64,000 bases of DNA, taken from positions 1-64,000 of the forward strand of contig JAIVFU010000004.1 of NCBI GenBank assembly GCA_020829485.1, written 5' to 3'. The first letter of the stretch is position 1, and every line of letters starts with the position of its first letter. The DNA comes from Nostoc sp. CHAB 5834. GTDB taxonomy: Bacteria; Cyanobacteriota; Cyanobacteriia; Cyanobacteriales; Nostocaceae. The notes below the pieces were generated by a model. The model saw only the letters and a list, made by a program, of their open reading frames with translations. It was not told where the DNA came from and searched no databases. Shown piece by piece: positions 17,709 to 26,371 of the stretch. The position numbers and the translations under genes were made by a program.

Positions 17709-19793
17709 AACCACAACCCGAAAACCCACAAATATGTTCCTAACGTCACGCGTAAGCCCGTAGCGATTAGCAGAACGGCAGCTCCTCGGCTTGTTGTGCC
17801 ACGAACCACCACGCAGCAGCCGAATATCATTTTCATTCATCCAAAAGCTGCCGTCTGCTGGCGCTCCGTTATAATTTTCGTGCCAAGCATCCTGACACCA
17901 TTCCCATATATTACCATGCATATCAAATAAACCAAAGGGATTTGGTAAAAATTTTCTGACATCTGTTGTTTGCTGATAATATTCCCCTTTTGGGCCAGAA
18001 TTATAGGTGTAGTTTCCGTCATAATTAGCCAACTCAGTTGTAATCGTCTCACCAAAATAAAATGGGGTAGTCGTTTCTGCACGACAGGCATATTCCCACT
18101 CTGCCTCACTAGGCAAGCGATAGGTTTTCCCAGTTTTGTTAGATAATCTGGCACAAAACTCAATTGCATCATCCCAAGATACACATTCAACAGGTTGATT
18201 AGCGCTTTTGAATTCGGATGGTTCGGGATTTAAATCAATATTTACCTTTTCCAATTCGGCAACAATAGCCCATTGGCTTTGTGTAACTGGAAATTTACCC
18301 ATGAAAAAGGGTTGAACGGTGACAGTGTGCTGGGGACTTTCATCACTGTATCGTCCTGGCTCATTCTCTGGGGAACCCATCAAGAATTGACCACTAGGAA
18401 TTGCAACCATTTCCAGAACTACGTCATTACCCAAATTTTCTGAGAAAAACTCAGATCGTTTGCGACTGTAATTAATTTCACAGGTTTTTCCCAAGCCAAA
18501 CAATCCTGATTTTACGTAATTTATGTAATTTATGGTGGCGGTGTCGAACTCAAACGGCTGAGTTTGAATATCTGGGTAAGATGGCGGTTGAGAAACAGCT
18601 TTAGATGATTCTCTATCTCGTTGTTTCTTTAATTCCGCTTGCTGCCTTTGATATTCGGTTCTTTCCCGCTCTTGGCGTATTCTTTCTAGTTCTTGCTGGC
18701 GCTCATATTCTGCTTGTTTTGGCGCAAGCACTCGTTGTTTTATCGAGGTAATATCCTCATCCCTCAGTCCTAGATATTGTTGATATTCTTCCAGTTCCTC
18801 CTCGTTAAAAGGATATTCCTCATTGACTGCACGAGTTAGCGCTTCTTCATACTGAACTCGTTTACGTTCATACTCCCGATATGGTTGCAAAACTTCTTCT
18901 CGAATTGCTTTTGCTTCACCCTCAGATAGCCCCCAATCAACCCGCTTAGATTCCAGTATTTCTAAAGCAAATATAGATAACTTACCTTTACCAGAATTGG
19001 CGCGGGTTTCTACTTCTTTGCGATACTTCAGCTTGGGGTCATCTTTAGGCGACTTTGCCAACAGAATCTTATGACCTTCTTCAACTGGGTAAAATTTGGG
19101 AGTCATTGCCGGCGCAGCTTCTTGCACCTTCGTACTAGCATACTCATGCAGTTCATCAATGGAAATCCAGCCATTAGTATCTTTATCGGCTGCGCCTGTT
19201 TCAATACCTTCAACTAAATAGTGGGTGTAAATAGAGAGTTCTGAGCCTTCTTGCTCAAAGGAAAATTGGGCTGAAGTGGAAGAGGTGAGGATTGCCCTGC
19301 CTTTACCACCTAGTTGCTCTTGCACATTTACAGTACCATCACTTTTGACTGTCATCCCTTGGGTAATTGCGCCACTAAAGCAACAGTCTAGAATTAAAAC
19401 TTGTCTTTGCGATCGGCTGTCGTTGATATTGTCGTGCAAAATACTAGCTGCAACTGCTGAAGGCGTTACCAACTTGCCGTTTTGTTTTTTAGTCGCACAA
19501 GTTGAGAGGTAGAGTTTGCCTCTTTCATCTTTAATTCCATGCCCAGAAAAGTAAAATAGCAGTAAGTCATGCTTTTGGCGATTGGAGAAAAGGTCAAAGA
19601 TAGCTTCTCTCACAGCTTGCGGTTGAGGATTTTTCAGCACAGTAATATTTGACTCAGGAAAGTCACCCATTTCTGGGTTCACCAACACTCGCTGCATCGC
19701 ATCAACATCTTTGACAGCAGCTAATAGCGGTTTTAATTCTTTATTCTGATAATCATACTCACTAACCCCTATCAGCAGTGCAAACTTAGCCAT
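17700..19793 (-). CDS. Caspase-like protease fused to FGE/C-type-lectin-fold domain (DGR-type variable protein)
   Basis: 697 residues. Residues 1-240 are a peptidase C14 (caspase/metacaspase-like) domain with catalytic His85 in FSGHG and Cys138 in LDCCFSG. Residues 265-360 are a charged helical module (GLSEGEAKAIREEVLQPY), followed by a Gln/Arg/Glu coiled coil to ~400. Residues 455-697 are a formylglycine-generating-enzyme-type domain (MVAIPSGQFLMGSPEN, PVECVSWDDAIEFC, RLPSEAEWEYACR, DMHGNIWEWC) ending in RGGSWHNKPRSCRSANR...GFRVVV, the position of DGR variable repeats. The stop codon comes from an adjoining IS630 remnant. Probably a diversified ligand-recognition arm controlling a protease effector. 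Only 10 bp separate it from the EACC1-like gene. Confidence 0.9.
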   Translation of the reverse strand: MAKFALLIGVSEYDYQNKELKPLLAAVKDVDAMQRVLVNPEMGDFPESNITVLKNPQPQAVREAIFDLFSNRQKHDLLLFYFSGHGIKDERGKLYLSTCATKKQNGKLVTPSAVAASILHDNINDSRSQRQVLILDCCFSGAITQGMTVKSDGTVNVQEQLGGKGRAILTSSTSAQFSFEQEGSELSIYTHYLVEGIETGAADKDTNGWISIDELHEYASTKVQEAAPAMTPKFYPVEEGHKILLAKSPKDDPKLKYRKEVETRANSGKGKLSIFALEILESKRVDWGLSEGEAKAIREEVLQPYREYERKRVQYEEALTRAVNEEYPFNEEELEEYQQYLGLRDEDITSIKQRVLAPKQAEYERQQELERIRQERERTEYQRQQAELKKQRDRESSKAVSQPPSYPDIQTQPFEFDTATINYINYVKSGLFGLGKTCEINYSRKRSEFFSENLGNDVVLEMVAIPSGQFLMGSPENEPGRYSDESPQHTVTVQPFFMGKFPVTQSQWAIVAELEKVNIDLNPEPSEFKSANQPVECVSWDDAIEFCARLSNKTGKTYRLPSEAEWEYACRAETTTPFYFGETITTELANYDGNYTYNSGPKGEYYQQTTDVRKFLPNPFGLFDMHGNIWEWCQDAWHENYNGAPADGSFWMNENDIRLLRGGSWHNKPRSCRSANRYGLTRDVRNIFVGFRVVVLL
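17709..17822 (-). repeat. DGR-like variable repeat (VR) at the 3' end of the caspase-FGE gene
   Basis: 114 bp homologous to 13594-13707. By codon, template AAC/AAT becomes CAC, AAG, AGC, TAC, CTT, GTT, ATA and TTT. Of 19 differences 11 fall on the 26 template adenines and all 11 change the amino acid; 8 fall on the other 88 bases, three of these being silent. Homology ends at GGGTTGTGGTT, where IS630 DNA begins. Confidence 0.75.
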
Positions 19794-19803
19794 TGTTACT
19801 ATT

Positions 19804-20193
19804 TTATGTATTTGTCTTGTTCACAAAATCCTCTGCCAGCTTCTGAGCAAATTCCAAATCCTCATGACTACTGGCTTCTAAGTTAAGTTCTCTGCCGTCT
19901 GGTGCTTTGACTCGCATCTTAATTGATTTGTTGCCCAATACTCTGCCCAAAAACCCAAACAAAGGTTTGATAAGGGCTGGATTGACTACAGCTTTTAATG
20001 TCCCCAACTCAAAGCCCCCGAAAGCCTTTGAACCTTGAGGGGCTTCTGTGACTGGCACTAAACCTGCATCTTCTACTCCATCCACATCTTTAATCTGTGG
20101 CAGTAAATTCTCTGCTTCTGTTTGCAACTTCTCTTCGTCTAAACCCAGTTCGGACAGGGAAATAGTCACTTGAACATTAGATGTGGTTGCCAT
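19804..20193 (-). CDS. EACC1-like (effector-associated constant component 1) protein
   Basis: 129 residues: an N-terminal strand-helix unit (VQVTISLSELGLDEEKLQTE), a hydrophobic central part (LGTLKAVVNPALIKPLFGFL) and a C-terminal strand pair (SIKMRVKAPDGRELNLEA) with a final helix. The order and the 'dG.e..l' strand fit the EACC1 family, described by Aravind and colleagues as the constant partner of caspase, trypsin and other effectors in NTPase-linked conflict systems. It is the first gene of a two-gene operon with the caspase-FGE gene. The family call is from memory of the pattern. Confidence 0.65.
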   Translation of the reverse strand: MATTSNVQVTISLSELGLDEEKLQTEAENLLPQIKDVDGVEDAGLVPVTEAPQGSKAFGGFELGTLKAVVNPALIKPLFGFLGRVLGNKSIKMRVKAPDGRELNLEASSHEDLEFAQKLAEDFVNKTNT

Positions 20194-20398
20194 TATGAAG
20201 CATCTCAGTAGTTTTAACAGTGTCTCTGATAGATTGTAATATTTTTTGAGCTATAGTTTTGAGCTATAGATATTACACCAGATGAAGATAATTCGCAGCT
20301 AGAAAATTGTAAGGGCACAGCAATGCTGTGCCCCTACCGCGCGATCTATATGGCTTCTCGGTTGAGTCCAATACAGACCTAAACCTATTGGATTTTAG

Positions 20399-20839
20399 CT
20401 AACTAACGATCGCAGCCGATGCCCCATTCATAGATCCATTTACAGAAGAAGGCTTAACAGAATCGGCTGCTAAAGAATTGGTGAGTTTAGAATTGCTTGA
20501 TGCGCGTCGCTTATTCTTATTATTACCTCGTCGCATACCACCCGCCATCTCGTATTCCTGGCTAGTTTTACCGTAACGGCTACCAACTCCTAGCAACATT
20601 TTTTCTGACATTGTTATTACAGTCTGTTCTGCGTTCTTCACATCATCTGTGAGTTTGTCAATGGTAGATAACGCAGTGTTGTAGGCAGCAAGCTTAGACC
20701 GGAGATCGTTAATTGTCATATTATAAGCTTGTATAGTCAGTCCTTGGCCAAAGTTAAGTTCTACGCTGATAGATTGTAAACTTTCAATCCGGCGATCGGC
20801 TCGCTCTAAAATGCTGGAATTTCTTTTACGACGTGCCAT
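20399..20839 (-). CDS. Conserved Nostocales hypothetical protein
   Basis: 146 residues, mostly helical (SILERADRRIESLQSISVEL, NDLRSKLAAYNTALSTIDKL), then GVGSRYGKTSQEYEMAGGMR and a basic, Ser/Asn-rich tail. I recall paralogues with GNGLTLQAF and KNSDEYEMAGG in Nostoc genomes, all uncharacterised. No membrane segment or signal peptide. It could bind nucleic acid through its basic tail. It is 205 bp upstream of the EACC1-like gene and probably has its own promoter. Confidence 0.7.
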   Translation of the reverse strand: MARRKRNSSILERADRRIESLQSISVELNFGQGLTIQAYNMTINDLRSKLAAYNTALSTIDKLTDDVKNAEQTVITMSEKMLLGVGSRYGKTSQEYEMAGGMRRGNNKNKRRASSNSKLTNSLAADSVKPSSVNGSMNGASAAIVS

Positions 20840-21020
20840 AATGCATCTCTGCTACTAGGTTTATAGTACTGTTTTATACAAAAAAAGTTTGGTTGTCATG
20901 GGAAAATATAGCAAATAAATTGCGATCGCATCTCAAAAGCTTTAGTTAATTTCACTTAGACCTAATTTTTTCAGGTAATAAATAGCTTTATAAGCTAATT
21001 ACAACAAATGCTGCAATGAT

Positions 21021-21230
21021 TTAAGCGTTTCTTATACATGGAAGAGCATTTGTTGCAAAGTATTGAGCAATTGCTGCAACTGATTATATATTTGCAAGAA
21101 ATACTTAAGCGTTTCTTATATATGGAAGAGCATTTGTTGCAAAGTATTAAGCAATTGCTACAAGTAATTATACATTTGTAAGAAATGCTTAAGCGTTTCT
21201 TATATATAGAAGAGCATTTGTTGCAAACGT
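21021..21230. repeat. 84-bp tandem repeat (2.5 copies), 28-codon period
   Basis: TTAAGCGTTTCTTATA begins at 21021, 21105 and 21189, an exact 84-bp period. The unit is four heptads long if translated on the plus strand (MEEHLLQSIEQLLQLIIYLQ). Confidence 0.85.
21038..21181 (+). CDS. Possible 47-residue leucine-zipper-like peptide
   Basis: ATG at 21038 to TAA at 21179. The peptide repeats MEEHLLQSI(E/K)QLLQ(L/V)II separated by LQEILKRFLY, with Leu/Ile at a/d heptad positions, so it would form a coiled coil. There is no good ribosome binding site. The overlapping minus-strand Cys-rich frame looks less natural. It may be only a translated repeat. Confidence 0.3.
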   Translation: MEEHLLQSIEQLLQLIIYLQEILKRFLYMEEHLLQSIKQLLQVIIHL

Positions 21231-21388
21231 TTAAATTTTTACAGTATGAAGCGTAGGAGTGATCGCTTTGTTTTCTACTCTTAAGCAACTTCGTTAGCGA
21301 TGCCTAGGCCTACGCGCTAACTAAAAAACAGCGATCGCCTATAAACAACAAGAATGTTAGGATATCTTTCACTAGCTGCATCTGACTT

Positions 21389-22552
21389 ATGAAATTAGTT
21401 TGCTCCCAAAGCGATCTCAGTACAAACCTCTCACTCGTTAGTCGTGCAGTACCCTCACGACCAACTCATCCAGTACTTGCCAATGTGCTGTTACAAGCGG
21501 ATGCTCAAACTAACCAAGTAAGCTTAACAGCCTTTGATCTCAGCTTGGGAATCCGCACCAGCTTTAACGCAGAGGTATGGCAAAGTGGTGCGATCGCACT
21601 TCCTGCTAAGTTACTTGTAGACATCACCTCTCGTCTTCCAGAAGGCGAAATCACTCTAGACGATGAATCAGCCCTTACAGGTGTTACACCCGGCGGAGAA
21701 GGTTTAATTGTTACACTCACACCCAAGAGTGGACATTACCAAGTCCGAGCAATGGGGCCTGAAGAATTTCCTGAACTACCTGTAATTGAAAATACAGAAG
21801 TAATCCATCTCACCACCACCGCATTAATTGAAGGATTACGCGGTTCATTATTTGCCACCAGTGCTGATGAAACTAAGCAAGTACTTACGGGAGTGCATTT
21901 AACAGTTAAACAAGATACTCTAGAATTTGCGGCTACCGATGGACATCGCCTAGCAGTGGTAGAAACTAGCAACGAGCGTCCTTTAGGTGGAACTAGTCAA
22001 TTAGAAGTGACAGTACCAGCTAGAGCATTACGCGAACTCCAACGGATGCTAGCTCATAGCGCCTCATCAGATGAACCTGTAGCTTTATATTTCGATCAAG
22101 GTCAAGTTGTGTTTGCATGGCAAAATCAACGTTTGACTAGTCGCACATTAGAAGGGCAATATCCTGCTTATCGACAACTAATTCCGCGTCAATTTGAGCG
22201 ACAAGTGACAATTGAACGCCGACAATTCGTCAGCACTTTGGAACGAATTGCTGTACTAGCCGATCAGAAAAATAATATAGTTAAGCTCAGTATTGATAGC
22301 GAAGCCCAAGAAATTACTTTATCTTGTGAAGCTCAAGATGTGGGCAGTGGTAGAGAGTCAATGCCTGCACAAATTTCTGGGGAAAACATTGAAATTGCCT
22401 TTAACATTAAATATTTAATGGAAGGCTTGAAAGAGTTACCATCTACGGAAATTCAAATGCATTTAAATCAAAGCCTAACTCCAGTGATTTTTACACCATT
22501 GGGGGGTTTGAAAATGACCTATTTAGCTATGCCGGTGCAACTTAGAAGTTAA
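21389..22552 (+). CDS. dnaN: DNA polymerase III beta subunit (sliding clamp)
   Basis: 387 residues with the three-fold clamp architecture. Recognisable segments are SRPTHPVLANVLL, FAATDGHRLAV and the C-terminal YLAMPVQLR. It forms the ring that tethers polymerase III to DNA. Full length and conserved. Its separation from dnaA by about 9.8 kb of mobile and conflict-type DNA suggests insertion between two core replication genes. Confidence 0.97.
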   Translation: MKLVCSQSDLSTNLSLVSRAVPSRPTHPVLANVLLQADAQTNQVSLTAFDLSLGIRTSFNAEVWQSGAIALPAKLLVDITSRLPEGEITLDDESALTGVTPGGEGLIVTLTPKSGHYQVRAMGPEEFPELPVIENTEVIHLTTTALIEGLRGSLFATSADETKQVLTGVHLTVKQDTLEFAATDGHRLAVVETSNERPLGGTSQLEVTVPARALRELQRMLAHSASSDEPVALYFDQGQVVFAWQNQRLTSRTLEGQYPAYRQLIPRQFERQVTIERRQFVSTLERIAVLADQKNNIVKLSIDSEAQEITLSCEAQDVGSGRESMPAQISGENIEIAFNIKYLMEGLKELPSTEIQMHLNQSLTPVIFTPLGGLKMTYLAMPVQLRS

Positions 22553-22658
22553 AGGTTATTTATCAATTAAAAATCCAATTACTGTAGGATTAAATGTCAT
22601 TTAACACTGATTTAGAATAGACATCTCCAGAAATTAATTATGCGTTACCTGAAACCCT

Positions 22659-22690
22659 TGTAGAGACGTTGCAATGCAACGTCTCTACAT
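22659..22690. repeat. GTAGAGACGTTGCAATGCAACGTCTCTAC palindrome
   Basis: Near-perfect hairpin, arms GTAGAGACGTTGCA and TGCAACGTCTCTAC. Relatives with the same GTAGAGACG ends occur at 29692-29716, 34141-34167 and 54455-54480. It is one of the interspersed palindromes of the genome. Confidence 0.8.
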
Positions 22691-22810
22691 TCATTTTCGG
22701 AGATGTCTAATAGTAAGTTGGGTTGAGTGACAGCGAAACCCAACCAAGCTTTGATAATGTTTGGTTTCTTTCCTCAACCCAACCTACGCCTAATGACCAA
22801 TGACCAATGA

Positions 22811-25800
22811 CTAATGACGAATTTGTTTAATCGGAATTTCAATCCAAAATTCTGTACCTAACCCCGGCTGAGAATCACATTTAAACACACCACCGTGTTT
22901 ATCCACGACAATCTGATAACTAATTGACAACCCCAAGCCAGTGCCTTTCCCCACTGGTTTAGTAGTGAAAAATGGGTCGCAGATTCTTGCTTTTAGGGTT
23001 TCGGGTATTCCTGGGCCATTGTCTCTTATGCGAATTACTACGCTTTTAACATTGCCTTCAAGCTCTCCAAGAGCAGTCCGAATGGTAATTTCACTGCTAT
23101 GAGAATTTGATTGAGATTCGCTGTAATCTTCTAAAGCATCGATCGCATTGCTTAAAACGTTCATAAATACCTGATTCAGTGGGCCAGCATAGCACTCTAC
23201 TAAGGGCAAGTCGCTGTACTCTTTGACTAATTTAATCGCCGGACTTTCTGGTTTTGCTTTTAAGCGATGCTGCAAAATTAGCAAGGTGCTATCAATACCC
23301 TCGTGAATATTAACTGGCTTCATTTCTGCCTGGTCAAGGCGAGAGAAATTCCGTAAACTCAAGACAATTTGGCGGATGCGATCAATTCCAATTTTCATGG
23401 AAGATAGAGTTTTAGGCAAATCTTCGATCAGAAATTCTAAGTCTATCTCAAAGGCGCGATCGCGAATTTCAGGACTGGGATTAGAGGTACTTTGCAAATA
23501 GAGGTCTAGTATACTAAGTAAATCTTGGGCGTAATCGTTAACATGGTTGATGTTGCCATAAATGAAGTTCACCGGGTTATTAATTTCGTGAGCAATACCA
23601 GCTACCAGTTGACCCAGTGAAGACATTTTCTCAGTTTGGATCAGTTGGGTTTGAGTTTGCTTTAAATCATGCAGAGCTTGAGTTAGCTTTTCTGTCTGCT
23701 CTTTGGTTTGATTATGCAATTGCGCTTGTTGAAGTGCAACCCCAAGCTGATTGGCAATTTGAGTGATGAACTTAATTTCCGAAGCTTCCCAATGGCGGGG
23801 TGCAGAGTTCTGGTAAGCTGCTAGTAAGCCCCATAGCTGTTGCCCGATAAATATAGGTGCGATCGCATAAGCCCTTGCCTGTAATTGCTCCAGAGCCGCA
23901 ACGTGGCACTCAGAGTGACCAGCTTGATAGATATCATCAACTGCAAAAGTTTCATTGTGACGATATCGCCCACCTTGGGTTTCCTGCAAATAGCTATCTT
24001 GCCAAACTGTATTAGTATTAGAGCTTACTAACTTTACCCAACCATCACTCACAAACTCGGCGATATATTCACCACTCCAATCAGCATGAAAGCGGTAAAC
24101 TGCAACTCGATCTGCTTGTAGTGATTTACAGATTTCTTGGGTAGTTGTCTGAAAAATTGCATCTAGATCAAGAGATTCCCTAACTTTTGCAACAACTTCA
24201 AACAATACCCGTTGTTGTTCTGCTCCTTGTTGCAAAATTAACGTCTGTTGTCGTGTCTGAGTGAGTAAATCAGCTTGCTGGAGTGCTACGCCCATTTGAG
24301 CCGCAATTTGACTGAGAAAGTTAACTTCAGAGGCTTTCCATTGGCGGGCGCTAGTGTGTTGATAAGTTGCCAACAAACCCCAAAGTTTTTGCCCAACAAA
24401 AATTGGCGCAAGCACAAAAGCGTTAATTTGAAACTGCTCTAAAATGTCGATATGACACTGGGTAAACCCCATCTTGTAGATGTCATCGACTGCAAATGTT
24501 TCATTGTGCCGGTAGCGTCCTCCCTGTGTGTCTTGTAAATAGGTGTCATTCCAAATTGTATTAACACCTAGTTCGGACTCATTCGACCAGTAGGGACTAG
24601 CAGCCTCAAAATCCCCGACAAATTCACCACCCCAATTAGAATCAAAACGATAAACAGAAACGCGATCAGCTTTAATTAATTGACAAACCTCTTTAGTAGT
24701 TGTTTGAAAAATAGTATCGGTGTCAAGAGACTCACGAATCTCGGCAATAACTTTAAACACAGCCTGTTCTTGTTCAGATGTCCGTTGTAACTCAACTGTG
24801 CGTCTTTTAACTTGTTTTTCTAAATTTTCATTGAAGGTTTGTACTTGTTGGTATAATTCATACTGCTGAATTGCTGAAGCAAAATGTTTACCGATGTTTG
24901 TAGCTAGATCAATTTCTTCGACTGTCCATTTTTGAGCTTGTGCTTTTTTAGATTCGCGCCAAGCCTCAAACGATCGCCTGGGGTACAATTGCCTTTGATC
25001 GCTGTCATACTGCCCCGCCCATAGCGTTTCTGTATCTATTTCGTTGCGAAAAATACTTAAATAGCCCAGCAATTGCTGACGATACTGAAGTGGGATCATC
25101 AACATGCTACGAATTTTAGTTGCTTGAAAAGCGGGTTGCAAACTTCGCAAGCTAGGAGTTTGATATATATCTGAAATCGCCCAAGTATCGTATTTCCCAG
25201 ACTTGTAGTGTTCCTGCCAGACGCTATACTGCTCTATCAATGGATATATAGTTTGTTCTGGCATTACAGGTTGCTCTCCACAGATATAAAGCTTGGCACA
25301 AGTGTTTCCTGGTATTAAACATTCTGTTAAGCTGGTCGCGTTAATATTATGGGAATCAAAAGCTGCATTTCTAATGCAAAGCCTGCCACCAACGCCATTA
25401 AAGGCAGCAACAGCCGCTTCTAGGGCTGGTTGTAATACAATTGTTGGTAATGAATGTAGTAAAGTAGCAATGCGATTAATGATCGCTTCCCGTTCCGCTG
25501 TTTTGCGGACTTGAGTGAGCAGTGTACTTTGAGCGATCGCCACTGACAGCTGCTCAACTACCATTTGTACAGCTTCCAGGTCATATTCGGAAATCAACCG
25601 CCCTTGGGAATTATGAGATACTAGTAACCCCCAAAGGTGATCTTGATAGATAATGGGCGCTACTACAGAATACTTTACCCCCATTGCCGTCAAATATTCA
25701 AGATGACATGGGTCTACAGGGCGGTAACGGATCTCCTCTGATATAGTTTCTCCATTTTCCAGGTCATGGAGGTGACTTTGACCAATCTTTTGAGTATCAA

Positions 25801-26119
25801 CATTAACAACACAACGCACCCGTGATTTAATAAATAGTTCACGAGCAGTAGGTGGAATATCATCAGCAGGGAAATTCAGCCCCTGTAGCGATGGTAAGCG
25901 ATTGTTATAAATTGACTCAGCAATAACCTCACCACTGCCATCGGCATGAAATTTGTAAATCATCACTCGGTCAGTTTTTAGTAGCGATCGCACTTCTGCG
26001 GTTGTCACTGTGATAATTTCTTCAAACTCTAAGCTTCGCCGGATACGGTTTGTAATCCGGCGTAGTAAACTTTCTTCATGACGAAATAACGGCAAATCTT
26101 GTTCAGGGTTGGAGGTCAT
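22811..26119 (-). CDS. Multi-GAF phytochrome/cyanobacteriochrome-like sensor histidine kinase
   Basis: 1102 residues, cytoplasmic. GAF1 (about 15-205) has a phytochrome-type DIP motif (FPADDIPPTAREL) and Cys138-His in DPCHLEYL, the bilin attachment position. GAF2 (about 215-430) lacks the Cys-His pair. GAF3 and GAF4 (about 455-620 and 640-805) each have HNETFAVDDIY and a Cys-His (QCHIDILEQF, ECHVAALEQL). A HisKA/HATPase unit follows: H-box GIAHEINNPVNF, N-box NVLSNAIDAL, DNGPGIP and GKGTGLGLSI. There is no receiver domain. Probably light-responsive through up to three bilins, signalling to an unlinked regulator. Confidence 0.88.
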   Translation of the reverse strand: MTSNPEQDLPLFRHEESLLRRITNRIRRSLEFEEIITVTTAEVRSLLKTDRVMIYKFHADGSGEVIAESIYNNRLPSLQGLNFPADDIPPTARELFIKSRVRCVVNVDTQKIGQSHLHDLENGETISEEIRYRPVDPCHLEYLTAMGVKYSVVAPIIYQDHLWGLLVSHNSQGRLISEYDLEAVQMVVEQLSVAIAQSTLLTQVRKTAEREAIINRIATLLHSLPTIVLQPALEAAVAAFNGVGGRLCIRNAAFDSHNINATSLTECLIPGNTCAKLYICGEQPVMPEQTIYPLIEQYSVWQEHYKSGKYDTWAISDIYQTPSLRSLQPAFQATKIRSMLMIPLQYRQQLLGYLSIFRNEIDTETLWAGQYDSDQRQLYPRRSFEAWRESKKAQAQKWTVEEIDLATNIGKHFASAIQQYELYQQVQTFNENLEKQVKRRTVELQRTSEQEQAVFKVIAEIRESLDTDTIFQTTTKEVCQLIKADRVSVYRFDSNWGGEFVGDFEAASPYWSNESELGVNTIWNDTYLQDTQGGRYRHNETFAVDDIYKMGFTQCHIDILEQFQINAFVLAPIFVGQKLWGLLATYQHTSARQWKASEVNFLSQIAAQMGVALQQADLLTQTRQQTLILQQGAEQQRVLFEVVAKVRESLDLDAIFQTTTQEICKSLQADRVAVYRFHADWSGEYIAEFVSDGWVKLVSSNTNTVWQDSYLQETQGGRYRHNETFAVDDIYQAGHSECHVAALEQLQARAYAIAPIFIGQQLWGLLAAYQNSAPRHWEASEIKFITQIANQLGVALQQAQLHNQTKEQTEKLTQALHDLKQTQTQLIQTEKMSSLGQLVAGIAHEINNPVNFIYGNINHVNDYAQDLLSILDLYLQSTSNPSPEIRDRAFEIDLEFLIEDLPKTLSSMKIGIDRIRQIVLSLRNFSRLDQAEMKPVNIHEGIDSTLLILQHRLKAKPESPAIKLVKEYSDLPLVECYAGPLNQVFMNVLSNAIDALEDYSESQSNSHSSEITIRTALGELEGNVKSVVIRIRDNGPGIPETLKARICDPFFTTKPVGKGTGLGLSISYQIVVDKHGGVFKCDSQPGLGTEFWIEIPIKQIRH

Positions 26120-26371
26120 TGCTTATAACAAAATTAATTAATAACTTGCAAAGTGACATAATTAAATCTAAAGCCATTTTGAAATTTATTTAATCAATTT
26201 GTCTTCAGTGGAACTACTGGCAAATCATTAATAGAAATATTTATTTACCTTTTATAAAAACCCACCCAATTATCACAAAAACAGACGCTAGAAAATTGCG
26301 TCTGTACTAGCTACAAGAAAAGATTCTCGCTTTTTAGTTTTGACTTTTTGTCGAACATTGCCGTAGCAAGA

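Larger units (their letters stand above)
20840..21388. other. Intergenic stretch upstream of dnaN with coding-like heptad repeats
   Basis: Contains the 84-bp repeat array at 21021-21230, a short ORF over it, a palindromic repeat TTCGTTAGCGATGCCTAGG near 21290, and HIP1 sites. dnaN begins at 21389. Confidence 0.6.

Noticed and set aside
20995..21288. 97-codon cysteine-rich minus-strand ORF
   Set aside because: It is the reverse of the 84-bp repeat; the plus-strand reading gives natural Leu/Ile heptads, and neither has a good start signal.
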